Shown here piece by piece: positions 42,831 through 51,700 of a stretch of DNA of 64,000 bases. A program made the position numbers and the translations under genes. The notes under the pieces were generated by a model. The model was not told the DNA's origin and did no database searches. It was given only the letters and a program-made list of their open reading frames with translations. The DNA comes from Streptomyces sp. GESEQ-35. Lineage in GTDB: Bacteria > Actinomycetota > Actinomycetes > Streptomycetales > Streptomycetaceae. Numbering within the stretch: the first letter of the stretch is position 1; the number at the start of each line of letters is the position of its first letter. The stretch is taken from assembly GCF_017948485.1 (NCBI RefSeq), contig NZ_JAFFSX010000019.1, forward strand, positions 124,001 to 188,000, written 5' to 3'.

Positions 42831-43595
42831 GTGCAGCGCATCCGACTGCGCTACACCAAGCGCGGCCGCCTCCGGTTCACCAGCCATCGTGACTTCCAGC
42901 GCGCCTTCGAGCGTGCGTTGCGCCGTGCCGAGGTGCCGATGGCGTACTCGGCGGGGTTCACGCCGCATCCGAAGGTGTCGTACGCCAATGCCGCACCCAC
43001 CGGCACGGGCAGTGAGGCGGAGTATCTGGAGATCGCGCTCACCGAGGCGCGCGACCCGGAGAAGCTGAGAGCTCTGCTCGATGAGTCGATGCCCCCCGGG
43101 CTCGATGTCATCGAGGCGGTCGAGGCCCGGGTCTCCGGGCTCGCGGACCGGCTCACGGCTTCTGTGTGGGAGCTGCGGCTCGACGGAGTGGACCCGGCCG
43201 ACGCCGAGCGCGCGGCCCGGGCTTTCACCACCGCCGAGTCCGTCGAGGTCCAGCGCAGGACCAAGAACGGCATACGGACCTTCGACGCCCGCCCCGCGGT
43301 CGTAAACCTTGAAACGCACAGTTCGGCTGCTGATAGGCCGACCGACCAGCCCTGTGCGATACTGCGGCTGGTTGTTCGGCACGTGACGCCTGCCGTACGA
43401 CCCGACGACGTCCTGTCCGGTCTCCGCGCCGTGGCCGACCTGGCGCCGCCGGTCCCCGCAGGGGTGACCAGGCTGGCGCAGGGGCTGTTCGATGAAGAGA
43501 CCGGCACGGTGACCGACCCGCTCGCGCCCGACCGCGAGGCAGACATGGCCCCCAACATGGCCGAACCGTCTGCCGCCGCGAAGGCGTCGGCGTAA
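42831..43595 (+). CDS. TIGR03936 family protein (DUF2344)
   Basis: The 254-residue product matches the TIGR03936/DUF2344 family with its start RIRLRYTKRGRLRFTSHRDFQRAFERA and the conserved AGFTPHPKVSYANAAPTG. It is the usual genomic partner of the TIGR03960 radical SAM protein at 34271. Its biochemical role is not established to my knowledge. The GTG at 42831 has no ribosome site. An in-frame CTG at 42789 would add MGKRQPEGPPPAPA and sits ten bases after AAGGA, so translation may start there. rne follows 263 bases downstream. Confidence 0.88.
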   Translation: MQRIRLRYTKRGRLRFTSHRDFQRAFERALRRAEVPMAYSAGFTPHPKVSYANAAPTGTGSEAEYLEIALTEARDPEKLRALLDESMPPGLDVIEAVEARVSGLADRLTASVWELRLDGVDPADAERAARAFTTAESVEVQRRTKNGIRTFDARPAVVNLETHSSAADRPTDQPCAILRLVVRHVTPAVRPDDVLSGLRAVADLAPPVPAGVTRLAQGLFDEETGTVTDPLAPDREADMAPNMAEPSAAAKASA

Positions 43596-43858
43596 GGAAG
43601 GTCCCGCGTAGGGACGTACGTCGTAGCGCCGCCCTCGTACTCGGGAGCCACCTGGGTCGGGCAGCGAACCGACCAGAAGACTTTCGCCAGGCCGTGCGCA
43701 ACTCGGCATACGGAACCGGCGAGACAGGACACAGAGAGCTCCCGTGCGGCGCCCGCGCCCCGGACGGCGGCACCGCGCATCGCGCGAGCCGCGGACGTCA
43801 CCGGCATCCATGCCGGACCAGGTGCGGCGCCCGGGAGCCTGACGGGAGAAACCCCCGC

Positions 43859-46800
43859 ATGCTCGAACCGACCGAACCCAATGAGTCCGTCACGGACTCC
43901 GAATCGAACACTCCGAGCGACACCCTGCCGCCGCGTCGTCGGCGCCGTGCCGCTTCCCGCCCGGCGGGGCCGCCCGCGGGCACCTCGGATGCCGCGGCGG
44001 AGACCGTCGCGCCGGCCATACCGGCCGCTGCCGAGTCCGCCGACCTTGCCGAGGAGGCAGTCGGGGCCGCTGTGACCGAGGCGAGCGTCGTAAGTGACGT
44101 GACCGAAGACACTGAAGACACTGAAGCGGCCGAAGAGGCTGAAGAGACCGCTGAGGCCGAGAAGCCCGCTGAGGCTGTGGAGACGGCTGCGTCCGCTGGG
44201 CGTACGCGTCGTCGTGCCGTCCGCCGTGCGTCGGCGCCTGTCGGATCTCCGGCGGCGGCCGAGGTGGCCGAGACCGTGGTACCCGCAGCCGAGAGCGCGC
44301 CCGCCGCCGAGGTGGCGGAGGAGCCGGTCGAGGCTGCGGAAGTCGCCGAGGAGGCCGCTCCGCGTCGTACGCGTCGGCGTGCCACCCGGCGGGTGACCGC
44401 GCCTGCCGCTGCCCCTGCGGCCGAGGAATCCAGCGAGACCGCTGCCCCTGCTCCTGCCGACGCCGTCGAGAGCACCGAGGTGTCCGCCGAGGCGGAGCCG
44501 GCTGAGGCTGCGGAAGTCGTCGAGGAGGCCGCTCCGCGTCGTACGCGTCGGCGTGCCACCCGGCGGGTGACCGCCGGTGACGCTGCCGAAGAGACTGCCG
44601 TTGTCGCCGCCGAGCCCGAGCCGACTGCCGCCGAGGAGCCCGCCGCGGCAACCGAAGGGGCCGCGTCCCGGCGTTCGCGTCGGCGGGCCGTGCGTTCGGC
44701 CGCCGTCGGATTCGCCGAGCCCGCGCAGCCTGCCGCGTCGGAGGCCGATGAGGGCGAGGAGGAAGACTCGCGTGGGCCGAGGCGCCCCGTCGCGCCCATG
44801 TTCCAGGCGCCCGTTTTCACCGAGCCGAGGTTCCAGACTCCCGAGCGTGCCGCCGCCGAGGCGGCTGCCGAGTCCGAGGTCGTGGAGACCGAGGAGTTCC
44901 CGGAGGAGCAGGTCGGTGCCCGGCGCCGGCGTCGCCGCCGGGGCGCCGCCTTCGGCGACGAGGCCGAGACACAGGCCGCCGCCGAGACCGCCGTGGAGGA
45001 AGCGGCGGACGAGGCCGCGGAGCAGGCCGAGGACGCCGGCGAGGGCGACGAGGCCGAGGAGACCGGCTCGCGCCGTCGCCGTCGCCGTGGTGGCCGTCGC
45101 CGGCGCCGTGGTGAGTCCGCCGAGTCGGGTGGCGAGGACGAGTCGGAGGAGTCCGAGGAGACCGCGCAGGACACCGAGGACGCCGCCGAGCAGGAGGAAG
45201 AGGAAGAGGAGGCCGAGGGCCGCGAGGAGCAGGGCGGCGGGTCCGGCGGCTCCAGCAGCAGCCGTCGCCGGCGCCGTCGTCGGCGCCGCTCCGGTGACGG
45301 CGGTGACGGCCCCGAGTCGTCCGACGACGACCCCGAGCGCACCGTCGTCAAGGTCCGCGAGCCGCGCCCGAAGGCCGAGCCGTCCGACGAGGTGCAGTCC
45401 ATCAAGGGCTCCACGCGTCTGGAGGCCAAGAAGCAACGCCGCCGGGAAGGCCGTGAGCAGGGACGCCGGCGCGTTCCGATCATCACCGAGGCCGAGTTCC
45501 TGGCCCGCCGCGAGGCCGTCGAGCGCGTCATGGTCGTACGGCAGAGCGGTGAGCGTACGCAGATCGGCGTCCTGGAGGACGGCGTGCTCGTCGAGCACTA
45601 CGTCAACAAGGAGCAGGCGACCTCGTACGTCGGCAACGTCTACCTCGGCAAGGTGCAGAACGTCCTGCCGTCGATGGAGGCCGCCTTCATCGACATCGGC
45701 AAGGGCCGCAACGCGGTCCTCTACGCCGGTGAGGTCAACTTCGAGGCGCTCGGCATGGCCAACGGGCCGCGCCGCATCGAGTCCGCCCTGAAGTCCGGCC
45801 AGTCGGTGCTCGTGCAGGTCACCAAGGACCCGATCGGGCACAAGGGCGCCAGGCTCACCAGCCAGGTCTCCCTCCCGGGCCGCTACCTCGTGTACGTCCC
45901 CGAGGGCTCGATGACCGGCATCAGCCGCAAGCTGCCCGACACCGAGCGGTCCCGGCTGAAGACCATCCTCAAGAAGATCGTCCCCGAGGACGCGGGCGTC
46001 ATCGTGCGCACCGCCGCCGAGGGCGCGAGCGAGGACGAGCTGCGCCGGGACGTCGAGCGGCTACAGGCGCAGTGGGAGGACATCCAGAAGAAGTCGAAGA
46101 GCGGCAACGCGCCGACTCTGCTGTACGGCGAGCCGGACATGACCGTCCGCGTCGTCCGCGACATCTTCAACGAGGACTTCTCCAAGGTCATCGTCAGCGG
46201 TGACGAGGCCTGGGAGACCGTCCACGGGTACGTGTCCCATGTCGCGCCCGATCTCGCGGACCGGCTACAGAAGTGGACCTCCGAGGTCGACGTCTTCGCG
46301 ACGTACCGGATCGACGAGCAGCTGATGAAGGCCCTCGACCGCAAGGTCTGGCTGCCCAGCGGCGGTTCGCTGGTGATCGACAAGACCGAAGCGATGATCG
46401 TGATCGACGTCAACACCGGCAAGTTCACCGGTCAGGGCGGCAACCTCGAAGAGACCGTGACCAGGAACAACCTGGAGGCGGCCGAGGAGATCGTGCGCCA
46501 GCTGCGGCTGCGCGACCTGGGCGGCATCGTCGTCATCGACTTCATCGACATGGTGCTGGAGTCCAACCGGGACCTGGTGCTGCGGCGCCTGCTCGAGTGC
46601 CTGGGCCGGGACCGTACGAAGCACCAGGTGGCGGAAGTGACCTCGCTGGGCCTTGTCCAGATGACCCGGAAGCGGGTCGGGCAGGGGCTGCTGGAGTCCT
46701 TCTCCGAGACGTGCGTCCACTGCAACGGACGCGGGGTCATCGTGCACATGGAGCAGCCGACCTCCACCGGAGGCGGCGGCAAGCGCAGGAAGCGCGGGCG

Positions 46801-47692
46801 TGGCGGTGACGGGCATGTGCATGAGCACGAGGCCGCGGCCGTCGCCGAGACCGCCGAGCAGGAGGCGGAGAGCGAGGCCGAGCTGGCCGCCGAGGTCGCC
46901 GAGCCGGTCGCGCTGACGGCCCCAGACTTCGTGGCGGACGAGGAGCTCTACAGCAGCGTCGCCGAGGCGGAGGCCGCGGTCGGGCGGGGCGGCCGTTCGC
47001 GGCGCCGGTCCGGCCGTCGGGCATCGGCTCCGGCGGGCGCGCCCAGGCGTGAGGCCGACCGGGACACCACCGTGGAGCGGGAGGTCGAGCGTCCGGTGCA
47101 GCCGGAGTCGGCCGCTGAGGCGCAGGCCGAGCCGGTCGCGGTCGAGGACCCGGTCGTCGAGGCGGCTCCGGCTGCCGAGGAGGCCGCGCCCAAGGGCCGT
47201 ACGCGTCGTCGGGCGACCCGGAAGTCGTCCGCGCCGGCCGGTTCGCCCGCGGGCGCCGAGGCTGCCGTCGTGACGGTCGCCGAGGCCGCGCCGACGGCTG
47301 TCGCCGAACCGCAGGCCGAGGTTCCGGCCGACGTCGCGGTCGAGGCTCCGGTCGCCGAGGAGAGCGGGGCTCCGGCCCGTCCGCGGCGCCGTGCCGTACG
47401 GAAGGCCACCGCGCCCGCCACGTCCGAGGAAACGGCCGTCGTGGTCGTGCCGTCGGCCGCCGAGGAGGCTGCTCCGGCCAAGAAGACGGCCCGTAAGACG
47501 GCCAAGAAGGCAACGGCGAAGAAGGCCGTCACCAAGAAGACGGCGGCCACCAAGACCGCCGCCAAGAAGGCGACGGCGAAGAAGGCGGCGAAGACCACCG
47601 CCACGAAGAAGGCCGCCAAGTCGACGGCGAAGAAGACCGCGGCGGCGAAGCAGACGCTGCCGTCCGTCACGGCCTCCGCGGACGAGAGCTAG
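43859..47692 (+). CDS. rne: ribonuclease E/G (RNase ES type)
   Basis: The 1277-residue endoribonuclease initiates mRNA decay and processes rRNA. A catalytic core sits in the middle, at about residues 540-1010. It contains an S1 domain (from VVRQSGERTQIGVLEDG near 557), the DNase-I-like domain with metal aspartates in VIDVNTGKF (near 850) and VVIDFIDM (near 892), and the zinc-link cysteines CVHC (952-955). Both arms are disordered: an N-terminal Ala/Glu/Arg-rich arm with TRRRATRR repeats, and a C-terminal arm ending in a Lys/Ala/Thr-rich KKTARKTAKKAT tail. The domain order matches Streptomyces RNase ES rather than E. coli. The ATG has GGGAGAA nine bases upstream. Confidence 0.96.
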   Translation: MLEPTEPNESVTDSESNTPSDTLPPRRRRRAASRPAGPPAGTSDAAAETVAPAIPAAAESADLAEEAVGAAVTEASVVSDVTEDTEDTEAAEEAEETAEAEKPAEAVETAASAGRTRRRAVRRASAPVGSPAAAEVAETVVPAAESAPAAEVAEEPVEAAEVAEEAAPRRTRRRATRRVTAPAAAPAAEESSETAAPAPADAVESTEVSAEAEPAEAAEVVEEAAPRRTRRRATRRVTAGDAAEETAVVAAEPEPTAAEEPAAATEGAASRRSRRRAVRSAAVGFAEPAQPAASEADEGEEEDSRGPRRPVAPMFQAPVFTEPRFQTPERAAAEAAAESEVVETEEFPEEQVGARRRRRRRGAAFGDEAETQAAAETAVEEAADEAAEQAEDAGEGDEAEETGSRRRRRRGGRRRRRGESAESGGEDESEESEETAQDTEDAAEQEEEEEEAEGREEQGGGSGGSSSSRRRRRRRRRSGDGGDGPESSDDDPERTVVKVREPRPKAEPSDEVQSIKGSTRLEAKKQRRREGREQGRRRVPIITEAEFLARREAVERVMVVRQSGERTQIGVLEDGVLVEHYVNKEQATSYVGNVYLGKVQNVLPSMEAAFIDIGKGRNAVLYAGEVNFEALGMANGPRRIESALKSGQSVLVQVTKDPIGHKGARLTSQVSLPGRYLVYVPEGSMTGISRKLPDTERSRLKTILKKIVPEDAGVIVRTAAEGASEDELRRDVERLQAQWEDIQKKSKSGNAPTLLYGEPDMTVRVVRDIFNEDFSKVIVSGDEAWETVHGYVSHVAPDLADRLQKWTSEVDVFATYRIDEQLMKALDRKVWLPSGGSLVIDKTEAMIVIDVNTGKFTGQGGNLEETVTRNNLEAAEEIVRQLRLRDLGGIVVIDFIDMVLESNRDLVLRRLLECLGRDRTKHQVAEVTSLGLVQMTRKRVGQGLLESFSETCVHCNGRGVIVHMEQPTSTGGGGKRRKRGRGGDGHVHEHEAAAVAETAEQEAESEAELAAEVAEPVALTAPDFVADEELYSSVAEAEAAVGRGGRSRRRSGRRASAPAGAPRREADRDTTVEREVERPVQPESAAEAQAEPVAVEDPVVEAAPAAEEAAPKGRTRRRATRKSSAPAGSPAGAEAAVVTVAEAAPTAVAEPQAEVPADVAVEAPVAEESGAPARPRRRAVRKATAPATSEETAVVVVPSAAEEAAPAKKTARKTAKKATAKKAVTKKTAATKTAAKKATAKKAAKTTATKKAAKSTAKKTAAAKQTLPSVTASADES
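44331..44574 (+). repeat. 70-base direct repeat pair inside rne
   Basis: Bases 44331-44400 and 44505-44574 are identical except for one base (GTCGCC versus GTCGTC). They encode the AAEVxEEAAPRRTRRRATRR segment twice, 58 codons apart. Recombination between them would delete 58 codons in frame. Confidence 0.92.
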
Positions 47693-47703
47693 GACCCAAC
47701 GCC

Positions 47704-47734
47704 GGTGTGCGGCCGATCACCTCGGCCGCACACC
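47704..47734 (+). terminator. terminator after rne
   Basis: GGTGTGCGGCCGA and TCGGCCGCACACC form a perfect 13-base stem with a five-base loop, 12 bases after the rne stop. Confidence 0.85.
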
Positions 47735-47746
47735 AGCGGTCCCGGT

Positions 47747-47776
47747 TTGACCCGTTCGGCCGTGGCCCCGTAATCT
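47747..47776 (+). promoter_or_regulatory. rplU-rpmA promoter
   Basis: TTGACC (47747-47752), an 18-base spacer and TAATCT (47771-47776) make the best housekeeping promoter in the window. It lies directly after the rne terminator. Confidence 0.75.
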
Positions 47777-47784
47777 TGACCGTC

Positions 47785-47850
47785 GGCGTGTCTACAGATG
47801 ACACGCCACATCCCCGTAAACCTCTTCCTCCCGGGCACGACGGCCGGGAG
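47785..47850 (+). promoter_or_regulatory. structured leader of rplU
   Basis: Two hairpins follow the promoter: GGCGTGTC/GACACGCC (47785-47807, seven-base loop) at the expected 5' end, and CTCCCGG/CCGGGAG (47828-47850). Ribosomal protein leaders often mediate autoregulation, so this may be an L21-type leader. That is inference. Confidence 0.5.
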
Positions 47851-47919
47851 AGGCTGCTCGGCTCTGCCGGGTGGCTGGACTGCGGGGGTGCCGTTCCCGA
47901 GCGAGAGAGTGAGATCCGC

Positions 47920-48240
47920 GTGTACGCCATCGTGCGCAGCGGTGGTCGCCAGCACAAGGTTGCTGTCGGCGACATCGTTGAGGTTGACAAGATTTCCACT
48001 GCCAAGGTTGGCGACACGGTCGAGCTCTCGACCCTGCTCGTTGTCGACGGCGAGGCTGTCACCAGCGACCCGTGGGTGCTGGCCGGCATCAAGGTCCAGG
48101 CCGAGGTCGTGGACCACCACAAGGGCGTCAAGATCGACATCCTTCGCTACAAGAACAAGACCGGCTACCGCCGTCGTCAGGGCCACCGCCAGCAGTACAC
48201 GGCGATCAAGGTCACTGAGATCCCCGCGGCTGCGAAGTAA
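47920..48240 (+). CDS. rplU: 50S ribosomal protein L21
   Basis: The 106-residue product has the L21 signature: MYAIVRSGGRQHKVAVGD at the N-terminus and a C-terminal KNKTGYRRRQGHRQ RNA-binding motif. The GTG at 47920 gives standard length, whereas the longer open frame upstream covers promoter and leader. rpmA follows 14 bases later. Confidence 0.98.
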   Translation: MYAIVRSGGRQHKVAVGDIVEVDKISTAKVGDTVELSTLLVVDGEAVTSDPWVLAGIKVQAEVVDHHKGVKIDILRYKNKTGYRRRQGHRQQYTAIKVTEIPAAAK

Positions 48241-48254
48241 GGGACTGAGGAGAG

Positions 48255-48509
48255 ATGGCACACAAGAAGGGCGCATCGTCCACCCGTAACGGTCGTGACT
48301 CCAACGCTCAGCGCCTCGGCGTGAAGCGCTTCGGCGGTCAGGTCGTCAACGCGGGCGAGATCCTGGTCCGCCAGCGCGGCACCCACTTCCACCCCGGTGC
48401 GGGCGTCGGCCGTGGCGGCGACGACACGCTGTTCGCGCTGAACGCCGGTGCGGTGGAGTTCGGCACCAGCCGCGGCCGCAAGGTCGTGAACATCGTTCCG
48501 GTCGTCTGA
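48255..48509 (+). CDS. rpmA: 50S ribosomal protein L27
   Basis: The 84-residue product begins MAHKKGASSTRNGRDSNAQR, the L27 N-terminal arm that reaches the peptidyl transferase centre. The family block GGQVVNAGEILVRQRGT is also present. GAGGAGA precedes the ATG. It is co-transcribed with rplU and followed by a hairpin. Confidence 0.98.
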   Translation: MAHKKGASSTRNGRDSNAQRLGVKRFGGQVVNAGEILVRQRGTHFHPGAGVGRGGDDTLFALNAGAVEFGTSRGRKVVNIVPVV

Positions 48510-48521
48510 TCGGAAGCTTTT

Positions 48522-48571
48522 CGCGAGGCGGACCTCACTTCCCAGGTGGGAAGGCGGGTCCGCCTTTCGCG
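48522..48571 (+). terminator. terminator after rpmA
   Basis: CGCGAGGCGGACC pairs with GGTCCGCCTTTCGCG around an inner TTCCC/GGGAA stem. It may be partial, allowing some readthrough into obg. Confidence 0.75.
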
Positions 48572-48615
48572 TGTTAACACAGGTAATATCCATGATTTTC
48601 TGGAGGCACTGAACC

Positions 48616-50052
48616 ATGACCACCTTCGTGGACCGCGTCGAACTGCATGTCGCCGCGGGTAGCGGAGGTCACGGCTGTGCCTCCGTCCACCGTGAGAAGT
48701 TCAAGCCGCTCGGCGGACCCGACGGCGGCAACGGCGGGCGCGGCGGCGATGTGACCCTCACCGTCGACCAGTCCGTCACCACGCTGCTCGACTACCACCA
48801 CTCCCCGCACCGCAAGGCCACCAACGGCAAGCCCGGCGAGGGCGGCAACCGGTCGGGGAAGGACGGGCAGGACCTGGTCCTTCCCGTGCCGGACGGCACC
48901 GTCGTCCTCGACAAGGCGGGCAATGTCCTGGCCGACCTGGTCGGGCACGGGACGTCGTACGTCGCCGCGCAGGGCGGCCGGGGTGGCCTCGGCAACGCGG
49001 CCCTCGCCTCGGCGCGGCGCAAGGCGCCCGGCTTCGCGCTGCTCGGGGAGCCGGGGGATCTCCAGGACATCGTCCTGGAGTTGAAGACGGTCGCCGATGT
49101 GGCGCTGGTCGGGTATCCGAGCGCGGGGAAGTCCTCGCTGATCTCGGTGCTGAGTGCCGCCAAGCCGAAGATCGCGGACTATCCGTTCACGACCCTGGTG
49201 CCGAACCTGGGTGTGGTGACCGCGGGCGCGACCGTGTACACCATCGCCGATGTGCCGGGGCTGATTCCCGGTGCCAGCCAGGGCAAGGGGCTCGGCCTCG
49301 AGTTCCTGCGCCATGTCGAGCGGTGCAGTGTGCTGGTGCATGTGCTGGACACGGCGACCCTGGAGTCCGAGCGGGATCCGCTCTCCGACCTCGATGTCAT
49401 CGAGGCCGAGCTGAGTGAGTACGGCGGGCTCGACAACCGGCCCCGGATGGTCGTCCTCAACAAGGTCGACGTACCGGACGGCAAGGACCTCGCCGAGATG
49501 GTGCGGCCGGATCTGGAGGCCCGCGGCTACCGGGTCTTCGAGGTGTCCGCGGTGGCGCACATCGGGCTGAAGGAACTGTCGTTCGCGATCGCGGAGTTGG
49601 TGGCTTCGGCGCGCGCCGCCAAGCCGCAGGAGGAGGCGACGCGGATCGTCATCCGGCCCAAGGCCGTGGACGACTCGGGCTTCACCGTGACCCTGGAGGA
49701 GGACGGCCTGTTCCGGGTGCGGGGCGAGAAGCCCGAACGCTGGGTGCGGCAGACCGACTTCAGCAACGACGAGGCCGTGGGCTATCTCGCGGACCGGCTC
49801 AACCGCCTCGGTGTGGAACAGGAGTTGATGAAGGCGGGTGCCCGGTCCGGGGACGGTGTCGCCATCGGGCCCGAGGAGAACGCGGTCGTCTTCGACTGGG
49901 AGCCCACGGTGATGGCCGGTGCGGAGATGCTGGGCCGACGCGGTGAGGACCACCGGCTCGAGGAGCCCAGGCCCGCGGCACAGCGGCGGCGGGACCGGCA
50001 GGCGGAGCGGGACGAGTCGGAGCGGGAGTTCGACGACTTCGACCCGTTCTAG
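48616..50052 (+). CDS. obg: GTPase Obg/CgtA
   Basis: The 478-residue GTPase has an N-terminal glycine-rich Obg fold (GGNGGRGGDV, GKDGQDLVLPVPDGT), a G domain with G1 GYPSAGKSS near residues 165-173, switch YPFTTLVPNLGVV and NKVD, and a C-terminal OCT domain plus acidic tail. It acts in 50S ribosome assembly and, in Streptomyces, in the onset of differentiation. CTGGAGG lies about ten bases before the ATG. Confidence 0.97.
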   Translation: MTTFVDRVELHVAAGSGGHGCASVHREKFKPLGGPDGGNGGRGGDVTLTVDQSVTTLLDYHHSPHRKATNGKPGEGGNRSGKDGQDLVLPVPDGTVVLDKAGNVLADLVGHGTSYVAAQGGRGGLGNAALASARRKAPGFALLGEPGDLQDIVLELKTVADVALVGYPSAGKSSLISVLSAAKPKIADYPFTTLVPNLGVVTAGATVYTIADVPGLIPGASQGKGLGLEFLRHVERCSVLVHVLDTATLESERDPLSDLDVIEAELSEYGGLDNRPRMVVLNKVDVPDGKDLAEMVRPDLEARGYRVFEVSAVAHIGLKELSFAIAELVASARAAKPQEEATRIVIRPKAVDDSGFTVTLEEDGLFRVRGEKPERWVRQTDFSNDEAVGYLADRLNRLGVEQELMKAGARSGDGVAIGPEENAVVFDWEPTVMAGAEMLGRRGEDHRLEEPRPAAQRRRDRQAERDESEREFDDFDPF

Positions 50053-50197
50053 GAAGGCGGCTCAGGTTAACGGCCGGGAAAATCTTGGCTTATTCCAGTG
50101 CAACCGCGTGCTCGGCCAGTGAGTCCTACTGGGCGTGCGGAAAGGGATCTTGGATCCCTCCGCGCGGTCAATTGCCCTACGGACAGCCGGAGTCGAT

Positions 50198-51700
50198 GTG
50201 CCCCACCCCATCCTGACCTCCCTCTCCCAGCGCAAGGTTCGTCGTCGTATCGGACTTGCCGCCGCCATCGCCGTCGCCGGCGCCGTGATCGCGCCGGTGG
50301 CGGCGCACGGCGCTCAGGCGCAGCCCACCGCCGTGCAGCAGCGCAGTGACTTCAACGGGGACGGCTACGAGGACCTCGCCGTCGCCGCATCCCAGGCCAC
50401 GGTCGGCGGGAAGGCGCGAGCCGGATACGTCGCCGTGGTGTACGGCTCGGCCAACGGGCTCGACCTCGCGCACCGGCAGGTCGTCAGCCAGAACAGCGCC
50501 GGCGTCCCCGGCACCGCCGAGGCCGACGACTACTACGGCGACAGCCTCTCCGCCGGTGACCTCGACGGCGACGGCTACGCGGACCTCGTGGTCGGCGCGC
50601 CCGGCGAGGACGTCGGGGAGATACGCGACCCGGGCACCCTCGCCGTGCTGTGGGGCGGGTCGAACGGGCTGTCCGGCGGGACGGGGGTGGCGACCGGCGA
50701 GGACGTCCACGACCTCGACGTCCGGACCGCTGTCGGCGACTTCGACGGCGACGGCCACCTCGACCTCGCCACCCCCGACCGGGTCCTGGCCGGGCCCTTC
50801 AGCCGTACGACGGGCGCGGCCGGCGTCACCGCCCTGAAGCTCGACGCCTCCTACGTCACGGACGACCTCGCCGCCGGCGACGTGGACCACGACGGCGTCA
50901 CCGACCTCGTCGCCCTCATCCACGACCCCAGCGACAGCGACACGCACGACCCGGACGCCTTCAACCGCCGGGCCGTTCACCTCAGGGGCACCGCGGACGG
51001 ACTGGGCGCCCCGGCCACCCTGAAGAACCCCGACGGGACCGTGATGCGCGGTGGCGAGAGCGTGGGCATCGGCGATGTCGACAAGGACGGGTACGGCGAT
51101 GTCGTCATCGGCCGGACCAACGACGGCTGGGGCGAGGTCCCGGACGTCGACCCGCAGCTGATCGGCGGTCAGATCGGGGTCGTGTACGGCTCGGCCGCGG
51201 GCCCCGACACCTCCCGTACGACCACCATCACCCAGGACACCCCGGGCGTGCCCGGCGCCGCCGAGTTCAGCGACTCCTTCGGCGGGGACATCGCGGTGGC
51301 CGACGTGAACGGCGACGGTTACGCGGATGTCGCCGCGGGCTCCGGTGGCGAGGACCTCGGTGACGTGTTCGCGGCGGGCCAGGTGAACGTGTTGCGGGGC
51401 AGTGCGGCCGGGCTCACCGGGACCGGCGCCACGTCCTTCAGCCAGAACAGCGCCGACGTGCCCGGTACGGCGGAGCAGAACGACTACTTCGGCAGCGGGA
51501 CCGCGCTGGTCGACACCGACCGCGACGGCCGGGCCGAGCTCTTTGCCGGCGCGGTGAGCGAGAACCAGGGCGACGGTGCCGTCTGGGCCTTCCCGTCCAC
51601 CGGCGCCGGCCCGACCGCGACCGGCTCCCTCAGCTTCGGCGCGGGCACGCTCGGCACGGATCCGGCCGACGCGAACCTCGGCGGCGAGTTCGCGCGGTAG
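50198..51700 (+). CDS. secreted FG-GAP repeat protein (integrin-alpha-like beta-propeller)
   Basis: The 500-residue product has a signal peptide (RKVRRRIGLAAAIAVAGAVIA, cleaved near AQA) and about seven FG-GAP repeats with calcium-binding DxDxDGxxD loops: DFNGDGYED, DLDGDGYAD, DFDGDGHLD, DVDHDGVTD, DVDKDGYGD, DVNGDGYAD and DTDRDGRAE. Seven such repeats fit a seven-bladed propeller. No enzymatic domain is present, so an extracellular binding or calcium-dependent role is likely. The GTG at 50198 has GGAG five bases upstream and puts the signal peptide at the N-terminus; GTG 50135 is a weaker alternative. Confidence 0.88.
   Translation: MPHPILTSLSQRKVRRRIGLAAAIAVAGAVIAPVAAHGAQAQPTAVQQRSDFNGDGYEDLAVAASQATVGGKARAGYVAVVYGSANGLDLAHRQVVSQNSAGVPGTAEADDYYGDSLSAGDLDGDGYADLVVGAPGEDVGEIRDPGTLAVLWGGSNGLSGGTGVATGEDVHDLDVRTAVGDFDGDGHLDLATPDRVLAGPFSRTTGAAGVTALKLDASYVTDDLAAGDVDHDGVTDLVALIHDPSDSDTHDPDAFNRRAVHLRGTADGLGAPATLKNPDGTVMRGGESVGIGDVDKDGYGDVVIGRTNDGWGEVPDVDPQLIGGQIGVVYGSAAGPDTSRTTTITQDTPGVPGAAEFSDSFGGDIAVADVNGDGYADVAAGSGGEDLGDVFAAGQVNVLRGSAAGLTGTGATSFSQNSADVPGTAEQNDYFGSGTALVDTDRDGRAELFAGAVSENQGDGAVWAFPSTGAGPTATGSLSFGAGTLGTDPADANLGGEFAR

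Noticed and set aside
42851..45841. A 996-codon minus-strand frame opposite TIGR03936 and rne
   Set aside because: It mirrors the Ala/Glu/Arg repeats of RNase E as Leu/Gly-rich sequence and has no ribosome site or family motif.
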